A DNA stretch of 64,000 nt. It comes from Pseudomonadota bacterium. Its GTDB lineage: Bacteria; Pseudomonadota; Alphaproteobacteria; Rhizobiales; Xanthobacteraceae. Of the stretch, positions 26,790 through 36,113 are shown piece by piece. The stretch is taken from assembly GCA_023387735.1 (NCBI GenBank), contig JAEWHP010000020.1:1-64000 (forward strand). Reading direction: 5' to 3'. The position numbers and the translations under genes were made by a program. A model generated the notes under the pieces. It searched no databases, was not told where the DNA came from, and saw only the letters and a list, made by a program, of their open reading frames with translations. Within the stretch, counting starts at the first letter, position 1, and each line of letters begins with the position of its first letter.

Positions 26790-28523
26790 ATGCCGCATGA
26801 TACACCTCTGATCGCAACCATCGTTGCGGGCCTCGGGCTCGCGTTTGTTTTCGGCACCATCGCCCAGCGTCTGAAGATACCGCCGCTGGTCGGCTATCTG
26901 CTCGCCGGCGTTGCCGTCGGCCCGTTCACGCCGGGTTACGTGGCCGACCAGAAGCTGGCGACGGAACTTGCCGAGCTCGGCATCATCCTCCTGATGTTCG
27001 GCGTCGGCCTGCATTTTTCGCTGAAGGACCTGCTGTCGGTCAAAGCCATCGCGATCCCCGGCGCCATCGTCCAGATCGCGGTGGCAACGCTGATGGGCAT
27101 TGGCCTCGCCCTGCTGATGGAGTGGAAAGTCAGCGAGGGCCTCGTCTTCGGACTGGCGCTGTCGGTGGCCAGTACCGTCGTCCTGCTCCGCGCGCTGCAG
27201 GAGCGCCGGCTGATGGAGACGGGACGCGGCCGCATCGCCGTCGGCTGGCTGATCGTCGAAGACCTCGCCATGGTGCTGGCGCTGGTCCTGATTCCGACCT
27301 TTGCCAACCTGCAAACGGGGAACGTCACCACGGCGGCTTCCCTGCTCGGCACCCATTTCGAACTCGGGCTTGGCGGCATACTGCTGCTGACGGCTGCCAA
27401 GGTCGCGCTGTTCATCGTGCTGATGCTGGTGGTGGGCCGGCGGCTGATCCCCTGGATCCTGCACTACATCGCGCACACCGGATCGCGCGAACTGTTCCGG
27501 CTCGCCGTGCTGGCGATCGCGCTCGGCGTCGCGTTCGGATCGACCAAACTGTTCGACGTGTCGCTGGCGCTGGGCGCGTTCTTTGCCGGGATGATGCTGC
27601 GGGAGTCGCCGCTCAGCCAGCGCGCGGCACAGGAATCGCTGCCGCTGCGCGATGCCTTCGCCGTGCTGTTCTTCGTTTCGGTCGGCATGCTGTTCGACCC
27701 GCTCAGCGTGGTCCGGGATCCATGGCCGCTGGTCGCCACGCTTCTCGTCATCATCGTCGGCAAGTCGATCGCCGCGTTCCTGATCGTGATCGCGTTCCGG
27801 CACCCGGTCGCAACGGCTCTGACGATTTCGGCGAGCCTGGCCCAGATCGGCGAGTTCTCGTTCATCCTGGCGGAACTAGGCTACGCCTCGAAGCTGCTGT
27901 CCAAGCAGGCGCGCGACCTGATCCTGGCCGGCGCGATCCTGTCCATCATGCTCAATCCCCTGGTGTTCGCCGGCGTCGACTGGCTGATCGCGCGGCTCGA
28001 ACGCCGCAAGGCGCCCTCGCCCAGCCGTGTCGCGCCGGCCAAGGCGATCCCGGTCACGCACCTCAAGGACCACACCATCCTGGTCGGCTACGGCAGGGTC
28101 GGAAACATCATCGGCAACGACCTCAAGCAAAAGGAGCTACCGTTCCTCGTGATCGAGGTTTCGGACGGCGCGGTCACCAAGCTCAAGGAAAGCGGCATCG
28201 AAGCGCTCGCGGGCAATGCCGCGCAGCCGGAAATCCTCAAGGCTGCGGGGCTTGCCGAAAGCCGCAACGTGGTCGTGGCGATCCCGGAAGCCTTCGAGGC
28301 CGGACAGATCGTCCAGCAGGCCCGCGCCGCCAGCGCCGATGTCCGAATCATCGCGCGCGCGCATTCTGACGCCGAGGTCGAACATCTCAAGGGAATGGGG
28401 GCGGACATGGTCATCATGGGCGAGCGTGAGATCGCGCGCGGGATGATCGAAGAACTCGAGAAGCCACTCTCGGATGCTCCCGATGATTCCCCGCGCGTGG
28501 CCGAGGCCGGTTCGAAGGCTTGA
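26790..28523 (+). CDS. Kef/YbaL-type cation:proton antiporter with TrkA-N domain
   Basis: A 577-residue monovalent cation:proton antiporter (CPA2 family). Residues about 1-385 form the transporter with twelve helices, including GVGLHFSLKDLLSV and LFFVSVGMLFDP. From about residue 430 comes a RCK/TrkA-N regulatory domain, HTILVGYGRVGNIIGNDL, with the GxGxxG pattern for NAD(H) binding. In this family the transporter protects against electrophiles or controls K+/H+ exchange; without ligand data the role is inferred. It is transcribed away from the RND operon and convergent with the YcaQ-like gene. Confidence 0.88.
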   Translation: MPHDTPLIATIVAGLGLAFVFGTIAQRLKIPPLVGYLLAGVAVGPFTPGYVADQKLATELAELGIILLMFGVGLHFSLKDLLSVKAIAIPGAIVQIAVATLMGIGLALLMEWKVSEGLVFGLALSVASTVVLLRALQERRLMETGRGRIAVGWLIVEDLAMVLALVLIPTFANLQTGNVTTAASLLGTHFELGLGGILLLTAAKVALFIVLMLVVGRRLIPWILHYIAHTGSRELFRLAVLAIALGVAFGSTKLFDVSLALGAFFAGMMLRESPLSQRAAQESLPLRDAFAVLFFVSVGMLFDPLSVVRDPWPLVATLLVIIVGKSIAAFLIVIAFRHPVATALTISASLAQIGEFSFILAELGYASKLLSKQARDLILAGAILSIMLNPLVFAGVDWLIARLERRKAPSPSRVAPAKAIPVTHLKDHTILVGYGRVGNIIGNDLKQKELPFLVIEVSDGAVTKLKESGIEALAGNAAQPEILKAAGLAESRNVVVAIPEAFEAGQIVQQARAASADVRIIARAHSDAEVEHLKGMGADMVIMGEREIARGMIEELEKPLSDAPDDSPRVAEAGSKA

Positions 28524-28544
28524 ACCACGCCCGATGGCGGGGTG

Positions 28545-29726
28545 TTAATCTGCCAGTTGAAACCGCTCGAAGCGGTGCAGCTCTTCCTCAATCCGGCGCT
28601 TGAAGTCCTTGCGAAGGCTGCGCATTGCGCCCTTTCCGACCCAGCTCCACTTCTGCATCAGGAGCTTCCTGTTCTGACGGTCGGTTTTCAGGTCGATCGC
28701 GGCGACGATGTCTTCGCCAACCAGTACCGGCAGTGCGAAGTAGCCGAAAACCCGCTTGTCCTTCGGCACATAGGCTTCGAAACGGTGACCGTAATCGAAG
28801 AACAGTTCGGTTCGCTTGCGCTGGATGATGAGCGGATCGAACGGCGAGAGGATATGCACTAGGCCGGCATCGCCCTCGCCTGCCGGCGCGGAGCCGGCGG
28901 TCTCCAGCACCTCGGTCCGCGCCCAGTGCTCCTGCTTGCCGGCGCCTTCGAGCGCGATCGGTACCAGTTCCTTGCGGCGCACGCGTGCCTCGATCAGGCG
29001 CCGCACCGCCACCTTGCTGGGTGCGTCGAGATGGCAGATCGAATCCAGGCTGACGAGGCCCTGAGAGCGCAGCGCCCGATCGAGCAGATAGGCGGTGATG
29101 TCGGCCGACGATGCCGGCTTCGGCGGCTTGTCCCAGCCGAAATGCCGGGTCATCAGCTCATAGGTCTTCAGCATGCCGGTGCGTTCCGAGATCGTGACCT
29201 CGCCGGTATAGAAGGCGAGCTGCAGCGCCCGCTTCGAGGGTTTGCGGCTCTGCCACAGATGCTCCTTCTCGGTCAGCACGTCGTCGTCGATATCGCGGAT
29301 GGTAAGCGCACCGTCGCGCCGCAACAGCCGCATCACCTTGCGAGTATCCTCCGGCTTGACGGAGGCGAACCATTTGTGGCCCTCGCGCCGGTGCTGCCGC
29401 ATCGCCGGAACGAAGAAGCGAAAGTCGCGCGCCGGCACATAGGACAGGGCATGGGTCCAGTATTCGAACACGGTCTTGTCGATGCTCTGGGCCTGCCGCA
29501 GGTCGGCGCGCCGGTAAGCCGGGATGCGGCTATGGAGAATGTGATGATGGCAGCGCTCGATCACATGGATGGTGTCGATCTGCACATAGCCGAGATGATC
29601 CACCGCTGCGGCTACCGCCTGCGCCCCCTCGCCGAACGGCGCGCGCGTATCGAGCCGCTGGGCATGCAGCCAGATTCGCCGGGCTTCGGCTTTGGACAGG
29701 GGACGGGGAATAGTCGCGCGGGGCAT
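28545..29726 (-). CDS. YcaQ/AlkX-type winged-helix DNA glycosylase
   Basis: A 393-residue protein of the YcaQ family (HTH_42), which unhooks interstrand cross-linked or alkylated bases. The catalytic segment, usually QxD, reads VQIDTIHVIER at about residue 51, with Q and D in place. Further family marks are EYWTHALSYVP, FAYFALPVL-like VFGYFALPVLVG and the C-terminal IQRKRTELFF near residue 310. Its stop lies 21 bases from the stop of the antiporter gene (convergent). The size is typical and the reading frame intact. Substrate spectrum is not predicted here. Confidence 0.85.
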   Translation of the reverse strand: MPRATIPRPLSKAEARRIWLHAQRLDTRAPFGEGAQAVAAAVDHLGYVQIDTIHVIERCHHHILHSRIPAYRRADLRQAQSIDKTVFEYWTHALSYVPARDFRFFVPAMRQHRREGHKWFASVKPEDTRKVMRLLRRDGALTIRDIDDDVLTEKEHLWQSRKPSKRALQLAFYTGEVTISERTGMLKTYELMTRHFGWDKPPKPASSADITAYLLDRALRSQGLVSLDSICHLDAPSKVAVRRLIEARVRRKELVPIALEGAGKQEHWARTEVLETAGSAPAGEGDAGLVHILSPFDPLIIQRKRTELFFDYGHRFEAYVPKDKRVFGYFALPVLVGEDIVAAIDLKTDRQNRKLLMQKWSWVGKGAMRSLRKDFKRRIEEELHRFERFQLAD

Positions 29727-29771
29727 CGCGCGGCAATGTAGTCGGATTCGCCAGCGTGGGGAGTCCCCGCG

Positions 29772-30020
29772 TCAGGGGTTACCCTCGTCGCGGCGCTTCT
29801 GACGGTCGCCGAGGCTGCCGGTGGCAACCTCCGCCTCGCAGGAGGCACGGCCCGCATGGGAGGCTTCGCATTTGTAGACGGTGCCGGTCATGCGATCGAC
29901 CAGCCACGCGCTTTCGTCGGTCGGGCTTTCGATTCCGACGTAGCGGCTGCCGAGCGAACTGATCAACGTCGACAGCAGGATTGCGGCGGCGATCATGGCC
30001 GCACCGATCAGTGTTGGCAT
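29772..30020 (-). CDS. Small membrane-anchored hypothetical protein
   Basis: An 82-residue protein with an N-terminal membrane helix (LIGAAMIAAAILLSTLISSL, about residues 3-22) followed by a soluble part containing YVGIESPTDESAWLVDR and two cysteines (YKCEA and ASCEA). The ATG at 30020 puts the hydrophobic stretch at the start; a longer frame from 30101 adds an unlikely segment. The pattern of a short anchor plus a small folded, possibly disulphide-bonded periplasmic domain is clear, but the function is unknown. Confidence 0.6.
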   Translation of the reverse strand: MPTLIGAAMIAAAILLSTLISSLGSRYVGIESPTDESAWLVDRMTGTVYKCEASHAGRASCEAEVATGSLGDRQKRRDEGNP

Positions 30021-30544
30021 GGAACTTCCGGAACTCACAGGCTCCGGCGCGCTGGTGCGATAACCCAGATACTCGCGCTGACGCTTGACTGACTGCAACA
30101 CCCGCCTCGCCCGTTGGTTGCCGCGAACGATTCCTTTTTCGGATGTTCTTCGTGCGCGATCCAGCTAGGCGTGTATCTGGCCGATTTGTTGTCCACAGCT
30201 CGGCGTTGGCGCGGCATTGGAACAGCAACTCGTCCCGCACATCAGCTTACGTTCGATGCGCCCATCGAACTCTCCGCGTCGCGACGGTGATCCCGATCAC
30301 GTGGCGAAGCAGCGCCATCGAACCTCGCGACCGGATGCTGCGACGGCGCCGCCAAACCGGTGCGAATCAAGGGATTCCTGCCGACGGCCGCCCGGAATAT
30401 CCGGCAAACAACCCCACCCACGCCGCAAACCAGCCTATTCCAGAGTGACTTTGGTCACATTCCCGGGTTTGAACCGGACCTATGTTCGCAGCATCAAAAC
30501 GTCATGCACGCCAGCTTGCAGGCGTTAACAGTGAGGATAGGACA
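30021..30544. promoter_or_regulatory. Intergenic region with a GTGAC/GTCAC palindrome upstream of the OmpA-like gene
   Basis: No gene is supported in these 524 bases. At 30445-30458, GTGAC-TTTG-GTCAC is an exact inverted repeat with a four-base centre, about 90 bases before the OmpA-like start codon; it could be an activator or repressor site. A good ribosome site (GAGGA) lies at about 30533-30537 for the gene at 30545. Confidence 0.4.
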
Positions 30545-31177
30545 ATGACCCGCTTCAAACTTTCAATCGTAACGATCAGCGCCGCGCTGTCGATGTCGGC
30601 AGGGATGGCCGTGGCCGGCAACACCGTGTCCGCCGATCAGATCCTCGGCGCGCTGAAGCCGAAATCTGCCACCCGCGGCCTGACGACCAGCCAGCAGCCG
30701 GTGGACACCGCGGCGCAGGCCAAGGAGACCGGCTTCGTCAACACGCTGCGTAACCGCAAGACCCGCTCGCTGTCGCTCGGCGAACGCCAGGAGATCGCGG
30801 AACTCGCCGCCACCAAGCCGAAAATCGATCTGGATATCCAATTCGACTACAACTCGGCCGACATCAGCAAAGGCTCGACGTTGGCGGTGCAGGAACTCGG
30901 CAAGGCCCTGTCCAACCCCGATTTGAAGGGATCGACCTTCGTGGTTTCCGGCCACACCGACGCGATCGGCGGCGAGGCCTACAATCAGGAACTCAGCGAG
31001 CGCCGCGCCGATACGATCAAGAAGTACCTGACCGAGAAATACGGCATTGCCGGCGCCAACCTGGTGACGGTCGGTTACGGCGAGAGCAAGCCGAAGGATG
31101 CGAATGCGCCGATGGACCCGACCAACCGCCGCGTTCAGGTCGTCAACATGGAGACCAACAAGACCGCTTCGAAGTAA
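30545..31177 (+). CDS. OmpA-family peptidoglycan-associated protein
   Basis: A 210-residue exported protein. Residues 1-25 are a signal peptide (MSAGMAVAG). The C-terminal OmpA domain begins at about residue 95 with LDIQFDYNSADISKGST, and includes VVSGHTDAIGGEAYNQELS and RRADTIKKYL, the motifs that bind meso-diaminopimelate of peptidoglycan. The start at 30545 has a GAGGA ribosome site; the frame from 30482 is not used. It anchors the outer membrane or periplasm to the wall. No operon partner. Confidence 0.88.
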   Translation: MTRFKLSIVTISAALSMSAGMAVAGNTVSADQILGALKPKSATRGLTTSQQPVDTAAQAKETGFVNTLRNRKTRSLSLGERQEIAELAATKPKIDLDIQFDYNSADISKGSTLAVQELGKALSNPDLKGSTFVVSGHTDAIGGEAYNQELSERRADTIKKYLTEKYGIAGANLVTVGYGESKPKDANAPMDPTNRRVQVVNMETNKTASK

Positions 31178-31200
31178 GTTAGAGTTTCTTGTTTTACGCG

Positions 31201-31236
31201 TTTACGCGAACCGGTATCCACCTCGCTCGAAAACGC
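31201..31236. repeat. Repeated element (copy 2 of the thioesterase tail element)
   Basis: ACGCGAACCGGTATCCACCT followed by CGCTCGAAAACGCT matches 10055-10088 at nearly all positions. Here it lies between the OmpA-like gene and the convergent glycosyltransferase gene and is not coding in either. Confidence 0.72.
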
Positions 31237-31294
31237 TATCGTCCCGATCCGCCTGCCTCGCGGCAGGCGGATTTCGTTTGCGCGCCGAAAAGTA

Positions 31295-32599
31295 TCAGAT
31301 CCAGTTCTGAAAGATCATCAGCCGGTTGAACGTCGCCATCGACGTGCCGATGAAAGCCGCCGATATCGGCAGCATCGCAGCGAAACCTGCAAAACCGATC
31401 GCGACATAGACCCACAGCAGCCAGCGGGGCGTGTTGCCGCGCCTCAATGCATAGACCAGCGCGAAGCTCGCGGTGGTCGCGGCCGGCAGATAGTAGTAGA
31501 TGAAGCCCAGCGTGCGCGGCAGCAGCGCCCAGGCGAGATACGGGCCGAAATAGAACGCCAGCACCAGGAATGCATCCACTCGCCGCGTCACGATCCAGTC
31601 GCGCAGGCAAACGGCGAGCGCGATCAGCACAGGCCACAGGATCAGCGGATTGCCGAGAAAGACGACGGCGGCGATGCGATCTTCGCCGACCTTGTCGAAC
31701 AGATACCAGACCGGGCGCACCAGCAACGGCCACGACGGCCACGAACTCATGTAGGTATGGCCCGCTATCGCCGTCGTGGTGTTGTCGCTGAAGATCCGCC
31801 GCTGCGCTTCGAGAATGCTGGTGACCGAAAAGCCGTAGAGCGGAACAAAGGTGGCGAGATAGACCGCGGCCGGAAGCAGCACGAAGCACAGCGCAAAATG
31901 CCAGGCCCTGAAATCGGGCCAGAGATCAGGCCGGTACCAGTCCTCGGGTCGTGCATCGGCAAACTGCGTGCGCCAGCTCTGCATTAGCCGGATGGCGGCG
32001 ACGATGACGATGCAGACCGCGAGCACGAACAGCCCGCTCCATTTGCAGCCGATCGACAGGCCGAAGGCGATCCCGGCGAGTCCGAACCACAGATGCGGCC
32101 GTTGCTTTCGGAAACCGTGCATGAACGCGGCGATCGCGAACAGGCTGAACGTGAGCGCAAAAATATCCAGCATCGCGATCCGCGATTGCACGAACAGCAT
32201 CTGGTTGAAGAAGGCGAGCAAGGTCGCCGCAATCGCCGGACCTTGCGCGGCAAACAGCGCCAGCCCGCCCAGATACACCGCCAGGAGCGCGAGCGATCCG
32301 AACAGCACGGCCGGGTAGCGCCAGCCCAGCGGTCCGTCGCCCAGCGAACGGATCGACAGCGCGATGATCTGCTTCGCCAGCGGCGGGTGCATCGGGTTGA
32401 GCATCGGCTGCGGCATCACGGGTTCGAGCATCTGTCTCGCCGCCGGAACGTAATGCACCTCGTCGAAGTAAAACTTCTCCGGAGTTGTAAGGCCGACGAG
32501 CATCGCGAGATGCGCGACGACGAAGATGATTCCACCGACGATGACGCTGCGCATCACCGCTTCGGAAGCAATGGAATGTGATTGGGACGATGTCTTCAC
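31295..32599 (-). CDS. PMT-type membrane glycosyltransferase (GT39-like)
   Basis: A 434-residue integral membrane protein of the protein-mannosyltransferase / ArnT superfamily, which transfers a sugar from a lipid carrier to an acceptor in the periplasm. The catalytic first loop is FYFDEVHYVPAARQML, with the D-E pair typical of the family, followed by MHPPLAKQIIALSIRSLG. About ten further membrane helices follow (e.g. LAVYLGGLALFAAQGPA). The start is GTG 32599, with ATG 32554 as an alternative. Acceptor and sugar donor unknown. Confidence 0.85.
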   Translation of the reverse strand: MKTSSQSHSIASEAVMRSVIVGGIIFVVAHLAMLVGLTTPEKFYFDEVHYVPAARQMLEPVMPQPMLNPMHPPLAKQIIALSIRSLGDGPLGWRYPAVLFGSLALLAVYLGGLALFAAQGPAIAATLLAFFNQMLFVQSRIAMLDIFALTFSLFAIAAFMHGFRKQRPHLWFGLAGIAFGLSIGCKWSGLFVLAVCIVIVAAIRLMQSWRTQFADARPEDWYRPDLWPDFRAWHFALCFVLLPAAVYLATFVPLYGFSVTSILEAQRRIFSDNTTTAIAGHTYMSSWPSWPLLVRPVWYLFDKVGEDRIAAVVFLGNPLILWPVLIALAVCLRDWIVTRRVDAFLVLAFYFGPYLAWALLPRTLGFIYYYLPAATTASFALVYALRRGNTPRWLLWVYVAIGFAGFAAMLPISAAFIGTSMATFNRLMIFQNWI

Positions 32600-32807
32600 G
32601 GATCCGGGGGCAATGACTCGCGGGCAAACGGATTGCGGCGAAATTGAGTGTGGGCGCTATGGATTATGATGTCCATCACATTGAACGCAATCGGATTCCG
32701 CCGCGACTAACGCACGGATTACTTGGGCGCCGCTTGTGCCATTTCTGTCACAACAAAGGCGAGCGCGATCCGGTACGATGTCGGGATTGAATCGATCGGT
32801 TATTGAA

Positions 32808-33524
32808 ATGCATTTGCGTAATTGCTTTTTATTGTTCCTCGCCTTTGGCCCCGCCATTGCGCTGACGGCCGTTCCGGCTTCCGCCCAGACGCGTGTCGGC
32901 GAAGCCGCCGTCGTCAAGAACGAAGTACTGCGCGTTGCCGCATCCTCGACCACCCACATCAAGGTCGGCGACGGGCTGTTGCGGGACGAGGTCGTGCGCA
33001 CGGGTCTCGACAGCGCCACGCGGCTGGTGATGGCTGACAGCACCAACCTCTCGCTCGGGCCCAATGCGACGCTCAAACTGGACCGCACCGTGTTCGACGA
33101 CTCGACGCATTATCGCGACATCGCGGTGCGGCTGACATCGGGCGCATTTCGTTTTGTCACCGGCAATTCTGACAAAGCGGCATACAAGATCACGACGCCG
33201 CTGGCGACGATTGGCGTCCGTGGCACCACCCTCGATATCCTGTCGCAGCGCGGCCAGACCATCGTCAATCTGCAGCATGGCGCAGCCTCGGTCTGCACGG
33301 TCAGCTTCGAGTGCATCCAGCTCACCAGGCCCGGCGACACCGCCATCATCACTTCCAGCGGCGGCGGCAGGTCGACGATCAAGAAGACCAGCAACCCGCC
33401 GTGGACGTTTGCCGCAACCTGCAGCGCCGCTGCGGGGCTTTGCACCACGACGCAATATGCGGACGCCTCGCCGGTCATCGTCGATGATGGCAGCGATCCC
33501 ACCGGCATGCTGTGCGGGCGCTGA
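32808..33524 (+). CDS. FecR-domain periplasmic protein
   Basis: A 238-residue exported protein: signal peptide at residues 1-27 (FLLFLAFGPAIALTAVPASA), then a FecR-like domain at about 70-160 with LSLGPNATLKLD, VRLTSGAFRFVTG and ITTPLATIGVRGTTLDI. FecR domains often sit in the periplasm as signal or scaffold modules. The ATG at 32808 is chosen for the signal sequence; 32778 is possible. The stop codon is two bases before the start of the beta-barrel gene at 33527, so the two form a pair. Confidence 0.82.
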   Translation: MHLRNCFLLFLAFGPAIALTAVPASAQTRVGEAAVVKNEVLRVAASSTTHIKVGDGLLRDEVVRTGLDSATRLVMADSTNLSLGPNATLKLDRTVFDDSTHYRDIAVRLTSGAFRFVTGNSDKAAYKITTPLATIGVRGTTLDILSQRGQTIVNLQHGAASVCTVSFECIQLTRPGDTAIITSSGGGRSTIKKTSNPPWTFAATCSAAAGLCTTTQYADASPVIVDDGSDPTGMLCGR

Positions 33525-33526
33525 CG

Positions 33527-34672
33527 ATGGCAGCCTTCATCCGCACTTTGCTGATATCGGCGACGCTCGCGCTCTCGCTGCTTGCGGCGCAATCGGCGGC
33601 GGCGCAGTCGACATCGCCTTCTCCGTCACCCTCCCCGTCGCCATCGCCGTCACCCTCGCCCACGCCGCACAGCGAATGTGGCGTCGAATGCAACACGCCG
33701 ACGCCGACGCCAAGCCCGAGCAACTCGCCGTTGCCGAATCCGTCGTCCTCGCCGCTGTCAAATACGCCACCGGTCACCGGCGCGGACTCCAGCGGCAATT
33801 CGATCAACGGTCTCGCCGGGCAGCGCTTCAACCAGATGATCACCAACCGCGTGCTCGGCACCGTGCTGCTCGGCATCAACGAGCAGGTCAACTGCAACGA
33901 CTGCTTCAGCGCGTTCGGCTCGGCGGGATCGTTCTCGGCCGGCATTCACGGGCGCAAGAACCTGACACCGAATCTGTCGCTGCTGGCCGGCATTGCCTAC
34001 ACCCAGTTCAACGAAGGCGGCTACAACGTCACCAGCGCGCCGATCGGCGCGTTCGCGCTGCGCTACGATTTCGTCGATTGGGGATCGTCGCGGCCGTTCT
34101 TCGATATCGGCACCATCCTCTCGCCGTTCCAGAAGGTGCGTTACACACGCAGCTACACGACGAGCCTTGGTGCGGTGTCGCTGGAAAGCTCGACCACGAG
34201 CGAGAACTACGCCGTCTACGGCCGTGCGGGCTGGATGAGCCGGTTTTCGCCGCGCGATGAAGTTGCGGCTTCGGTCGAGGTCTGGCAGCTATGGCAGCGG
34301 GTCAAGGGCTATACGGATCCCGCCTCTGCCTTCAACCCGTTCGACGCATCGATTGCCACGGGCACCGACCGCACCAACCTCGTCAAGGTCGGCGGACAGT
34401 GGACGCATCTTTTCGGCTCGAGCGTCGAGGCCAATATCAACGGCGGCTGGGTGCAATCCTTCGGGTCGAAATCCGGCATCGTCGCCACCGTTACCGGAGA
34501 CGGCACCATCGTGCCCACGATCGGCAACCAGGGCTGGTTCGAATATGGCGGCCGCCTCGGCTTCCGGGTCACAAAAGGATGGGTCGCCGATCTCTTCCTC
34601 AACGGCACCGCCGGTCCGCAGCCGGTCGGCAACACGCTGCATGGCGGGCTGGGGTTGAGGATCACGTATTAG
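33527..34672 (+). CDS. Autotransporter-like outer-membrane beta-barrel protein with Ser-Pro repeat linker
   Basis: A 381-residue outer-membrane protein. Residues 1-26 are a signal peptide. Residues about 27-45 consist almost purely of alternating Ser and Pro, then a second Pro/Ser/Thr stretch to about residue 82, giving a flexible linker. From about residue 95 the sequence alternates polar and aromatic strands (FALRYDFVDWG, GGWVQSFGSKS) and ends in LGLRITY, a typical beta-barrel C-terminus for the BAM complex. The pairing with a FecR-like protein upstream suggests a shared envelope function. Confidence 0.8.
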   Translation: MAAFIRTLLISATLALSLLAAQSAAAQSTSPSPSPSPSPSPSPSPTPHSECGVECNTPTPTPSPSNSPLPNPSSSPLSNTPPVTGADSSGNSINGLAGQRFNQMITNRVLGTVLLGINEQVNCNDCFSAFGSAGSFSAGIHGRKNLTPNLSLLAGIAYTQFNEGGYNVTSAPIGAFALRYDFVDWGSSRPFFDIGTILSPFQKVRYTRSYTTSLGAVSLESSTTSENYAVYGRAGWMSRFSPRDEVAASVEVWQLWQRVKGYTDPASAFNPFDASIATGTDRTNLVKVGGQWTHLFGSSVEANINGGWVQSFGSKSGIVATVTGDGTIVPTIGNQGWFEYGGRLGFRVTKGWVADLFLNGTAGPQPVGNTLHGGLGLRITY

Positions 34673-34685
34673 CTGTGAGGTGTTA

Positions 34686-34760
34686 GGGTGGGTTAGCGAA
34701 GCGTAACCCACCATCTTCCTTCGCGTGTCGGCGGATTACACCTTCGGCTAATCCGCCCTA
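34686..34760. repeat. Double hairpin repeat after the beta-barrel gene
   Basis: Two adjacent stems, GGTGGGTTA-TAACCCACC (34687-34712) and GGCGGATTA-TAATCCGCC (34730-34757), lie between convergent genes. They are of the REP-like kind and may also terminate transcription. No T-run follows, so terminator function is not certain. Confidence 0.7.
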
Positions 34761-34771
34761 CTATTCCACTT

Positions 34772-35206
34772 TCACGCGGCGGCGGTGTCGGACTGCGGGC
34801 AGCTGGCAGCCCCGGCATCCATCCACATCACTTCCCAGTGGTGACCATCGGGATCCTCGAAGCTGCGGCCATACATGAAGCCGTAGTCCTGCTTCGGCCC
34901 TGGATCGGCGGCGCCGCCTGCGCCTCGCGCCTTCGCAACCATATCGTCCACCGCGTCGCGGCCGTCGGCGGAAAGGCAGATCAGGACCTGGCTGGAGGTC
35001 TTGGCGTCCGCAATCTTCTTCGAAGTGAACTGGCGATATTTGTCGTGGGTCAGCAGCATCACGTAGATGGTCTCGGAGACGACCATGCAGGACGCGGTAT
35101 CGTCGGAGAATTGCGGATTTTTCTCGGCGCCGATCGCCTGATAGAAGGCGGTGGAACGGGCGAGATCGCTGACCGGCAGATTGACGAAGATCATTTTGGT
35201 CATCAT
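34772..35206 (-). CDS. VOC-family (glyoxalase-like) protein
   Basis: A 144-residue metalloprotein-fold protein of the vicinal-oxygen-chelate superfamily. The N-terminal FVNLPVSDLARSTAFYQAIG and the C-terminal FEDPDGHHWEVMWMD follow the family pattern, with EDPDGHHWEV holding likely metal ligands. The start at 35206 has an AAAGGAA ribosome site. The first two residues are both Met (35206 and 35203). Substrate unknown; such proteins may be resistance or degradation enzymes. Confidence 0.82.
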   Translation of the reverse strand: MMTKMIFVNLPVSDLARSTAFYQAIGAEKNPQFSDDTASCMVVSETIYVMLLTHDKYRQFTSKKIADAKTSSQVLICLSADGRDAVDDMVAKARGAGGAADPGPKQDYGFMYGRSFEDPDGHHWEVMWMDAGAASCPQSDTAAA

Positions 35207-35330
35207 CGGGTTCCTTTGTTGAGGGCTCGAGCCAAGGACGGACGCGCGGCGGTCGATCCGACATCCCCTTCCAAATTATTTTGGGGCACCGGCACGGCGC
35301 GCGGACAGTGGAACCGGCGGCGAATAGCCG

Positions 35331-36068
35331 CTACCGGCCCTTGAACTCCGGCTTGCGCTTCTCGGAGAACGCCTTGACGCCCTCCTTGAGATCTTCGCTG
35401 TCCCGCACCGGGTCGAGCAGCCGGCGCACTTCGGCCACCGTCTCGAGCGGTCCCTTCGGCATGGCGTCGCGGGCGAGTTTCTTCAATGCCTGGACGACAA
35501 GCGGTGCTGCGGCGGCGATCTTTGCTGCCATCGCCTGGGCCTGCACGACGTGCTGGCCTTCCGGCACCACCTTGTTGACGAAGCCGATCTGGTAGGCGCG
35601 CTCAGCCGACATTTCCTCGCCGACCAGCAGGAATTCCATCGCGATCTTGTGCGGCATGCGCGACAGCACCGACGAGACGCCGCCGCCGGTGGTGCCAACC
35701 TTGACCTCCGGGTAGCTGAAGCGCGTCGTCTCCGACGCCACGCACATGTCGGCCATCTGAACGATCACGAAGCCGCCGCCGACGACCCAGCCGGAGGTCG
35801 CGGCAATCACCGGCTTGTCCAGTTCGACGCCGAGTCCCGGTACCGCCCGCCACATATCGGCTGGAAAATCCCGCACATCGGCGCCGACGCAAAAATAATT
35901 CTCCTCGGCGGAAGCCAGCACCGCGACGCGATCGTCGCTGTCCCGAAAACGCATCCACGCGTCGCGCAGCTCGTTACACAGCGCGGGATTGAGCGCGTTG
36001 TGCGACGATCTGCGATCCATGGTGATCGTGGCGACGTGGCCACTGCTCTCGTAGCGAACAAGCGTCAT
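35331..36068 (-). CDS. Enoyl-CoA hydratase/isomerase
   Basis: A 245-residue crotonase-fold enzyme. The oxyanion-hole segments are FCVGADVRDF and GGGFVIVQMADMCVASE, and the active-site acid is in FSYPEVKVGTTGGG. It probably hydrates or isomerises a CoA ester. The gene stands 45 bases downstream of the cupin gene in the same direction and may share its transcript. The ORF is complete and of standard length. Specific substrate unknown. Confidence 0.87.
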   Translation of the reverse strand: MTLVRYESSGHVATITMDRRSSHNALNPALCNELRDAWMRFRDSDDRVAVLASAEENYFCVGADVRDFPADMWRAVPGLGVELDKPVIAATSGWVVGGGFVIVQMADMCVASETTRFSYPEVKVGTTGGGVSSVLSRMPHKIAMEFLLVGEEMSAERAYQIGFVNKVVPEGQHVVQAQAMAAKIAAAAPLVVQALKKLARDAMPKGPLETVAEVRRLLDPVRDSEDLKEGVKAFSEKRKPEFKGR

Positions 36069-36113
36069 GGGATTTCCTCAAAGTGCAGCGCGTTGCCGGT
36101 AACGTTGCGATCG

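Noticed and set aside
33605..33665. Short tandem DNA repeat that might look like a CRISPR or satellite
   Set aside because: It is a six-base-type repeat encoding Ser-Pro inside an intact protein frame; there are no spacers.
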